Assembly: GCF_000720925.1 (NCBI RefSeq)
Contig: NZ_JOEE01000007.1
Span: forward strand, 201,346 to 265,345
From: Phycicoccus jejuensis
GTDB taxonomy: Bacteria; Actinomycetota; Actinomycetes; Actinomycetales; Dermatophilaceae
Direction of reading: 5' to 3'
Length of the DNA: 64,000 bases
In this document: positions 58,674 through 64,000 of the stretch, piece by piece
Layout of the letters: every line of letters starts with the position of its first letter
How positions within the stretch are numbered: position 1 is the stretch's first letter
Translations under genes and position numbers: made by a program
Notes under the pieces: model-generated
What the model was told of the DNA's origin: nothing
The model's database searches: none
What the model saw: only the letters and a program-made list of their open reading frames with translations

Positions 58674-61600
58674 ATGTTCCTCCTCGGCGACGACCAGCGG
58701 CTCGTGCTCAGCGCGAGCGACCTGCGCACGGCGTCGCAGTGCGAGTTCGCCCTCGTCGTGGGGCTCGACGTCGTCCGCGGGCAGCGCGAGGCCGTCGAGG
58801 ACCCCGACGACGCGATGCTGCGCCGCGTCTCCCAGCTCGGCGACCAGCACGAGAACGCCGAGCTGCGGCGGCTGCACGCCCTGCACCGCGGGCGGGTGCG
58901 GCAGCTGCCGTCGCCGGCGTATACGCCGGCCGGGCTGGCTGCCGCGATGGACGCCACGCTCGAGGCGCTGGCCTCCGACGCCGCCGTGCTGTCGCAGGCC
59001 ACGCTGTTCGACGGCTCGTTCGTCGGGCGCGCCGACTTCCTCGAGCGCAGCGACGCCGGATGGGTCGTCAGCGACACCAAGCTGGCCCGCCACGAGAACG
59101 TCCCCGCACTGCTGCAGGTCGCGGCCTACGCGGCGCTGCTCGAGGGGGCCGGCGTCCCGGTCGCACCGGTCGCCCGGCTGGTGCTCGGCGACGGCGAGGT
59201 GCGCGACGTGCCGCTCGGCGACGTGCTGTCGGTCTACCGGGTCCGGCGGGCTCGCCTCGAGCAGCTGCTCACCGACCACCTCGCCGGCGACGGCCCGGCA
59301 CGGTGGGGCGACGAGCGCTGGCTGGCGTGCGGGCGGTGCGCCACGTGCACCCCCGAGGTCGAGGCCTCACGCGACCTGCTGCTCGTCGCCGGGATGCGGG
59401 GTCCGACCCGGGCCCGCCTGCACGAGGCCGGCGTCCACACGGTCGAGGAGCTCGCGACGCGGACCGAGCCGGTGCCCGACGTCCGGCCGCCGCAGCTCGA
59501 GCGGCTCGTCGCCCAAGCGCGGCTGCAGCTGCGCCAGGACGCCGACCCCGAGGGCGCCGTGTCGTACGAGCTCGTCGACACCGAGGCCCTGCGCCGGATG
59601 CCCCCACCCGATCCCGGTGACGTGTTCTTCGACTTCGAGGGCGACCCGCTGTGGCACGAGCGCGGCTCGGCCGACTGGGGGCTGGAGTACCTCTTCGGGA
59701 TGGTCGAGGTCGACACCGGCGAACAGGAGTTCCGACCCTTCTGGGCGCACGACCGGGCCGGCGAGAAGCAGGCGCTCATCGACTTCGTGCAGCACGTGAC
59801 GCAGCGCCGGCGCCGCTTCCCCGGCCTGCACGTCTACCACTACGCCCCGTACGAGACCTCGGCGCTGCTGCGGCTCGCCGCGCGGCACGGGGTCTGCGAG
59901 GACGAGGTCGACCAGCTCCTGCGCGACGGCGTGTTCGTCGACCTCTACGCCGTCGTCCGGGCCGCGCTGCGCGTCTCGCAGCGCTCGTACTCGATCAAGA
60001 AGCTCGAGCCGCTCTACATGGACGAGCGCGAGGAGGACGTCCAGGGCGGCGCCGAGAGCATCGTGGCGTACCACGAGTACGAGCAGGCGCTCGTCGACGG
60101 ACGCCTCGACGAGGCCGCGCAGCGTCTGAAGTCCATCGCCGACTACAACGAGAAGGACTGCGAGTCCACCTACCTCCTGCGCGAGTGGCTGCTGGCCCGC
60201 CGGCGCGAGGTGTGGGGTGACGCCCCGACCCCGCCCCCGGAGCAGGTCGAGGAGGCGCCGGTGAGCGACCGGCGGCGGGCCGCCCTCGAGCTGGAGGCCG
60301 CGGTGCGGGCGCACGTCGACGGCGTCGTGGCCGCGGACCGGTCCGCCGAGCAGCAGGGGGTCGCGCTCGTCGGCTCCGCCGTGCTCTTCCACGCCCGGGA
60401 GGACAAGCCGAAGTGGCAGGAGCACTTCGAGCGCCTGCGGCTGCCCATCAGCGAGTGGCGTTCCGCGGAGGGCGTGTTCGTCGTCGACGACGTCGAGGTC
60501 GTCGACGACTGGCACCGACCGCCGCGCGCCCGCAAGGCCCGGCGTCGGCTGCGGCTGCACGGCGAGCCGACGCGCAACCTCCCGCTGCCGGTCGGCGCCA
60601 AGGTCGCGGCCGTGTACGCGACCCCGACCCCCGAGGGTGTCACCGCCGGGGTCCACGACGCGCACGGCGCGAGCGGCTCCGGCCTGACCGTCTGCGCCGC
60701 CGAGGACTCGCTCACCGCGTCCGGGTGGGTGCGCCAGGTGCTCGAGGTCGAGGAGACCCAGCCGGGGCCGTCGCCGCACGAGGTCGGCCCCGTGGCCCTC
60801 GTCCCCAGCGACCACGTGATGACGGCGAGCATCGACGACGCGCTCGCCGAGGTCGCCGAGCGGGTGCGTCCCGACGGTCGCCTCCCCACCTCGGCCGGCG
60901 CCGACCTCCTGCTGCGCCGCCCGCCGCGGCTGCGCGGCGGCGCCCCCCTGCCCGTCGCCGACGGGCCCGGCGGCTACGTCGACGCCATCACCACCGCGCT
61001 GCGGCAGATGGACGACTCCTGCCTCGCGGTCCAGGGGCCACCCGGGACCGGCAAGACCTACGTCGGGTCGCACGTCATCGCCCGGCTCGTCGCGCAGGGC
61101 TGGGCCGTCGGGGTCACCGCCCAGAGCCACGCCGCCGTCGAGAACGTGCTGACGACACTCGTCGCGTCCGCGGGGGTACCGGCCGACCAGGTCGGCAAGG
61201 CGGGTGCCCGGTCGGCCGACCCGCCGTGGACCGCCCTGGAGAAGGCCGACGACCTCGCCCGCTTCGCGGCCGAGCACCGCGCCGCCGGGCGCGGGTACGT
61301 CGTCGGCGGCACGGCCTGGGACCTCACCAACACCAAGCGCGTCGGTCGCGGCGAGCTCGACCTCCTCGTCATCGACGAGGCCGGGCAGTTCTCCCTGGCG
61401 AAGGCGCTCGCCGTGTCGGTGGCGGCGCAGCGCCTGCTGCTCCTCGGCGACCCGCAGCAGCTGCCCGGTGTCACGACGGGCGTCCACGCCGAGCCCGTCG
61501 ACACCGCCGCCCTCGTCTGGCTCGCCGGCGGGGCCTCGGTCCTGCCCGCCGAGCTCGGGTACTTCCTCGCGACGACCTGGCGGATGCATCCCGCGCTCAC

Positions 61601-62231
61601 CGCGCGCGTCTCCGACCTCGCCTACGAGGGGCGGCTCGTCTCGAACGCCGAGGTGACGGCCGGTCGGGTCCTCGAGGGGGTCGAGCCCGGCCTGCACGTG
61701 CGCCTCGTCGAGCACCGCGACAACTCGACGCACTCGCCCGAGGAGGCCGACGCCGTCGTCGACCTCGTCCGCGACCTCCTCGGCCGGGAGTGGACCGACC
61801 CCGGGGCCCGCGACGCCGACGGCACCCCCGTCGGCTCCCGACCGCTGGCCCAGCACGACGTCGTCGTCATCACGCCGTACAACGCGCAGGTCACCCTGCT
61901 GCGCCGGGTCCTCGACGACGCCGGCCTGCCCGACGTCGCCGTCGGCACGGTCGACCGCTTCCAGGGGCAGGAGGCCGCCGTCGCCATCCTGTCGATGGCC
62001 GCGTCGTCGCACTCCGACGTCTCCCGCGGGATGGGGTTCCTCCTCGACCGGCACCGGCTCAACGTCGCGGTCTCGCGCGGGCAGCACTCGGCCTTCGTCG
62101 TCCGCTCCCGCGTGCTCACGGACTTCTCGCCGCGCAGCGCCGACGAGCTCGTCGCGCTCGGAGCCTTCCTCCGCCTGTGCGAGGCCGCGGTCACGACCCG
62201 GACCGTGGGGGCGCCGCAGCCGGTCGCCTGA
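58674..62231 (+). CDS. TM0106-type RecB nuclease-exonuclease-helicase
   Basis: This 1185-residue protein links three enzymes. Residues ~1-230 are a RecB/Cas4-like PD-(D/E)xK nuclease: FVGRADFL, VVSDTKLAR, and four cysteines (ASQCEF and CGRCATC) that fit an iron-sulfur cluster. Residues ~300-520 are an RNase H-fold DEDD exonuclease: FFDFEGDPLW, HYAPYETSALL, YNEKDCESTYL. Residues ~760-1185 are an SF1 (Upf1/Dna2-like) helicase: QGPPGTGKTYVG, LLVIDEAGQFS, LLGDPQQLPG, TVDRFQGQE, LNVAVSRGQHS. The architecture is that of the TM0106 family. A role in DNA or RNA end processing, repair or defence is inferred. ATG 58674 is used. Confidence 0.9.
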   Translation: MFLLGDDQRLVLSASDLRTASQCEFALVVGLDVVRGQREAVEDPDDAMLRRVSQLGDQHENAELRRLHALHRGRVRQLPSPAYTPAGLAAAMDATLEALASDAAVLSQATLFDGSFVGRADFLERSDAGWVVSDTKLARHENVPALLQVAAYAALLEGAGVPVAPVARLVLGDGEVRDVPLGDVLSVYRVRRARLEQLLTDHLAGDGPARWGDERWLACGRCATCTPEVEASRDLLLVAGMRGPTRARLHEAGVHTVEELATRTEPVPDVRPPQLERLVAQARLQLRQDADPEGAVSYELVDTEALRRMPPPDPGDVFFDFEGDPLWHERGSADWGLEYLFGMVEVDTGEQEFRPFWAHDRAGEKQALIDFVQHVTQRRRRFPGLHVYHYAPYETSALLRLAARHGVCEDEVDQLLRDGVFVDLYAVVRAALRVSQRSYSIKKLEPLYMDEREEDVQGGAESIVAYHEYEQALVDGRLDEAAQRLKSIADYNEKDCESTYLLREWLLARRREVWGDAPTPPPEQVEEAPVSDRRRAALELEAAVRAHVDGVVAADRSAEQQGVALVGSAVLFHAREDKPKWQEHFERLRLPISEWRSAEGVFVVDDVEVVDDWHRPPRARKARRRLRLHGEPTRNLPLPVGAKVAAVYATPTPEGVTAGVHDAHGASGSGLTVCAAEDSLTASGWVRQVLEVEETQPGPSPHEVGPVALVPSDHVMTASIDDALAEVAERVRPDGRLPTSAGADLLLRRPPRLRGGAPLPVADGPGGYVDAITTALRQMDDSCLAVQGPPGTGKTYVGSHVIARLVAQGWAVGVTAQSHAAVENVLTTLVASAGVPADQVGKAGARSADPPWTALEKADDLARFAAEHRAAGRGYVVGGTAWDLTNTKRVGRGELDLLVIDEAGQFSLAKALAVSVAAQRLLLLGDPQQLPGVTTGVHAEPVDTAALVWLAGGASVLPAELGYFLATTWRMHPALTARVSDLAYEGRLVSNAEVTAGRVLEGVEPGLHVRLVEHRDNSTHSPEEADAVVDLVRDLLGREWTDPGARDADGTPVGSRPLAQHDVVVITPYNAQVTLLRRVLDDAGLPDVAVGTVDRFQGQEAAVAILSMAASSHSDVSRGMGFLLDRHRLNVAVSRGQHSAFVVRSRVLTDFSPRSADELVALGAFLRLCEAAVTTRTVGAPQPVA

Positions 62232-62251
62232 GCACGTCCGAGGCCGGCCTC

Positions 62252-62791
62252 CTACTCGCCGGTGCGCCCGTCGATGCACTCGCGCAGCAGGTCGGCGTGG
62301 CCGTTGTGCCGGGCGTACTCCTCGACGAGGTGGACGAGCACGTCGCGCACCGCCAGCTCCTCGTCGCGCCGGGTGACCGTCGAGCCGAGGTCCTCCGGGG
62401 CGAGGGTGTCGAGCCACGCGTCGGCGGCCTCGATCTCGTGCTGCCAGGCGGCGAACGAGTCCTCGACCATGGCGGGGTCGCCCGTCGCGCTCGTCAGCTC
62501 GAAGTCCGGGTCGTCGTCGTCCGCGTAGAGCGGGTCGGGCACCTCGAGCTGCTGCAGCACGTGCCGGAACCAGTACTGCTCGACGACGGCCAGGTGCCGG
62601 ACGAGTCCGAGCAGGCTGAGGCTGCTCGGCGGGACCGACCGGCGCGCGAGCCGCTCGGCGTCGAGCCCCTCGCACTTGAGCCGGAGGGTGAGGCGGTGGA
62701 AGGTCAGGTAGTGGCGCAGCACGGCCAGCTCCTCGACCGGCGTGCCGACGGGGCGGGGGTCGGACGCGGGGTCGCTCCACATGTCGCTCAT
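62252..62791 (-). CDS. DinB/DUF664-family protein
   Basis: This 179-residue four-helix-bundle protein of the DinB superfamily has LLGLVRHLAVVEQYWFRHVL (metal-binding His) and HLVEEYARHNGHADLLRE (two His). The metal-binding triad is therefore present. Members include mycothiol- and bacillithiol-dependent transferases. ATG 62791 is chosen over the upstream ATG, since the extension is not protein-like. It is convergent with the nuclease-helicase gene by 20 bp. Confidence 0.9.
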   Translation of the reverse strand: MSDMWSDPASDPRPVGTPVEELAVLRHYLTFHRLTLRLKCEGLDAERLARRSVPPSSLSLLGLVRHLAVVEQYWFRHVLQQLEVPDPLYADDDDPDFELTSATGDPAMVEDSFAAWQHEIEAADAWLDTLAPEDLGSTVTRRDEELAVRDVLVHLVEEYARHNGHADLLRECIDGRTGE

Positions 62792-62844
62792 GCCGCCCAC
62801 CCAACCCGGGCGGGCGACGAGCGGCAACCACATTCCCCGGGAAC

Positions 62845-62884
62845 GACGAAGGACCCGGCGGACAAGCGTGCCGGGTCCTTCGTC
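62845..62884. terminator. hairpin near the element edge
   Basis: Perfect 15-base arms (62845-62859, 62870-62884) with a 10-base loop. On the minus strand it lies just downstream of the tRNA-Ala 3' end, so it may be the terminator of the original tRNA gene. Confidence 0.7.
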
Positions 62885-62888
62885 ATCG

Positions 62889-62903
62889 GTGGAGCTGAGG
62901 GGA
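62889..62903 (-). repeat. 15-bp copy of the tRNA-Ala 3' end
   Basis: GTGGAGCTGAGGGGA is identical to 62972-62986, which is the 3' end of the tRNA-Ala fragment. The copies are 83 bp apart in the same orientation. The copy stops inside the T arm. Confidence 0.7.
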
Positions 62904-62927
62904 CCCCGCGCCGCTCCCGAATCCCCA

Positions 62928-62977
62928 CTCCACTCGAGAGAAGGGCCGGCTGGCGCCGGCCCTTCTCTCGAGTGGAG
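62928..62977. repeat. perfect 23-bp-stem hairpin
   Basis: Arms 62928-62950 and 62955-62977 pair perfectly around TGGC. The right arm covers the last bases (acceptor end) of the tRNA-Ala fragment, so the left arm is an inverted copy of them. It lies between the two 15-bp repeats. Confidence 0.8.
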
Positions 62978-63014
62978 CTGAGGGGATTCGAACCCCTGGC
63001 CTTCTCATTGCGAA
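62973..63014 (-). pseudogene. 3' half of tRNA-Ala (CGC), displaced att site
   Basis: Read on the minus strand this is the anticodon loop TTCGCAA onward, with the 3' anticodon strand TGAGA, the T arm AGGGG-TTCGAAT-CCCCT and the acceptor strand CAGCTCC plus discriminator A. T at position 70 would give the G3-U70 pair that marks tRNA-Ala. No 5' half (D arm, 5' acceptor GGGGC) exists to the right: similarity stops at the anticodon loop. That break point is typical for tyrosine-integrase crossover. So this is an attachment-site remnant, not a working tRNA. Confidence 0.82.
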
Positions 63015-63572
63015 GGCCTCCGGGGTCTTCGTCGCCAGTGGTCACGTGCTCAGCGGGGTCGTGGTTCGTCTGGTCCGGGTGCCTTCGCTGCAAGGTCGGG
63101 GGTACACGGGGGGTACACGAATCGGACCCTCGATGACCACTCCGAGCCAGCGACCCGATAGCGGAGCAGGTCGCTCGACGCAGTGGGCGTGTCCAGGGTG
63201 GCCGGAGGCCATCACGCAGTGACGCGAAGCGCCCTTGACGCGTCCCGGAGTCGAGCGGACAGTGACGCGTCGGGTTGGTGGCGACTGGCGAGCTGACCGC
63301 GCCTGGTTCCCGAGTAGATGGTCGGGGCCTGCGGTTCGCCGCCGCGCCCGGAACGGCCGGCAGGCCGCATGCCCGGCACGGCGGCGGGCCGTAGGCCCGC
63401 GCGCCGGAGGCGCGCCTTGAACCAGTAAGGAAAGTTCTCACGGCACACCGGGCGACCTGCTGGATCTTCACTCACATGCCGATGAGCGCGTACCGCCATC
63501 GCCCTGTGCCGCGGGCTACTCCGCAGCGGACAGGCTGAGGTCGCCCAGCGCCTCCCTCGCTAGGTTGTGCCA
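63015..63572. mobile_element. edge of an integrated element, no gene seen
   Basis: These 558 bp have no convincing gene. GGGTACAC occurs at 63100-63107 and 63111-63118 (11-bp period), which could be integrase arm sites. Two back-to-back GC hairpins lie at 63384-63400 and 63399-63415 (REP-like). GC content falls to the right. Short open frames here show no codon bias, and one mirrors the tRNA fragment. No integrase gene is visible before the contig ends. Confidence 0.55.
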
Positions 63573-63950
63573 ATGGGCGCAGCGCGTGTTGTCGACCGGC
63601 CGAGCGCACGCTTGGGGCTGCTCCAGGTCTGTACCGCCGGCGTGCTGTGGGGCACCGGTGGTCTCGTGGTTACCGTCCTGCACGACCGTGATCGCTTGGG
63701 GGCGATGACGGTCAGCGCCTGGCGAATGGCACTAGGGGCAGCAGCCCTGATTGCCTTCGCGATGCTGACGGGCCGATCGCGCGTGGCCCTACAGACGATG
63801 CGCACCCATCCGGGGCTAGCGACTGCAGTGGGGGTCGGCACGGCTATGTACCAGGGTCTGTACTTCGTGTCGGTGCTCCTCGTCGGGGTCAGCATCTCCA
63901 CCGTGGTCTCGCTGGGCCTTGCCCCAGTCCTGGCTGCCACGTGGGAACAC
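63573..63950 (+). CDS. EamA/DMT transporter, 5' part only
   Basis: This is the first ~126 residues of an EamA-type transporter. It starts MGAARVVDRPSARLGLLQVC and has TAGVLWGTGGLVVTVLHDRD (first helix), then helices with SAWRMALGAAALIAFAML and VGVGTAMYQGLYFVSVLLVG. Base composition is visibly lower in GC than the housekeeping genes, which fits a transferred element. The frame is cut at 63950 by sequencing adapter; residues after TWEH are artefact. It is a different gene from the EamA exporter at 27192. Confidence 0.85.
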
Positions 63951-64000
63951 CTGTCTCTTATACACATCTCCGAGCCCACGAGACGGACTCCTATCTCGTA
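63951..64000. other. Nextera sequencing adapter (not genomic)
   Basis: 63951-63969 is CTGTCTCTTATACACATCT, the reverse complement of the 19-bp Tn5 mosaic end. CCGAGCCCACGAGAC follows (63970-63984), then GGACTCCT (63985-63992, an i7 index) and ATCTCGTA, the start of the P7 tail. Translated rightwards it gives SLIHISEPTRR; leftwards it gives MGSEMCIRDR. Both peptides are known database artefacts. Confidence 0.99.

Noticed and set aside
62973..63050. A complete tRNA gene at the element edge
   Set aside because: The T arm and acceptor 3' strand are good, but no D arm or 5' acceptor strand exists and the apparent CCTTC/GAAGG stem puts C at position 33.
62788..63499. Minus-strand open frames over the element edge
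   Set aside because: One contains a translated tRNA fragment (NEKARGSNPLSSTR) and both lack codon bias and domains.
63560..63979. A 139-codon minus-strand protein starting MGSEMCIRDR
   Set aside because: Its start is adapter sequence and the rest is antisense to the EamA gene.

Overview
The window is about 64 kb of very GC-rich DNA from an actinobacterium, most likely a member of the Micrococcales (an Intrasporangiaceae-like relative is my inference). The evidence is the codon use, frequent GTG starts (one TTG), GTGA-type overlaps, and actinobacterial marker genes: rpfB with DUF348/G5 domains, a protein O-mannosyltransferase, an ABATE/CGNR regulator, a DinB/DUF664 protein and a menaquinone-type sdhCAB. 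The housekeeping backbone (mfd, pth, rplY, prs, glmU, tRNA-Gln, TetR, ispE, rsmA, rpfB, tatD, metG, rsmI, pmt) is the neighbourhood known from Mycobacterium tuberculosis around Rv1002c-Rv1022, interrupted here by accessory blocks.

Layout. 1-4.8 kb: a SurA-like lipoprotein, mfd and a PAP2 protein. 5-25.6 kb: an exopolysaccharide locus lying between mfd and pth. It has a WbaP-type initiating transferase, an Alg14-Alg13-type glycosyltransferase in one chain, a GT2 glycosyltransferase, a Wzx-like flippase, a rare-looking Wzy-Wzz fusion, a second Wzz protein with a degenerate kinase domain, a phosphotransferase-fold protein, three sulfotransferases, two secreted GH26-like proteins and a 1223-residue secreted propeller-malectin-PKD protein. 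Together these suggest a sulfated secreted polysaccharide and are my main candidate for an undescribed system. 25.6-31.4 kb: pth, rplY, a DMT exporter paired with its likely regulator, prs and glmU. 31.4-38 kb: a universal stress protein, an MFS transporter, tRNA-Gln and four small regulators (TetR, MarR, PadR and neighbours), several with clear palindromic operators. 38-46 kb: ABC-F, ispE, rsmA, rpfB, tatD, metG.

46-52.5 kb: a GNAT enzyme and rtcB (RNA ligase), the latter flanked by two copies of a conserved hairpin repeat with compensatory changes; then membrane and lipoproteins and a TetR with a twin operator. 52.6-58.6 kb: sdhB-sdhA-sdhC, rsmI and the mannosyltransferase gene. 58.7-62.2 kb: a 1185-residue TM0106-type nuclease-exonuclease-helicase. 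62.8-64 kb: a displaced 3' half of tRNA-Ala(CGC) marks the edge of an integrated element with lower GC, which carries a truncated EamA transporter gene. The last 50 bases are not genomic: they are a Nextera (Tn5 mosaic end) sequencing adapter with an i7 index, so the real sequence ends at 63950.

Functional assignments are from reading motifs and gene order only; no database search was run.
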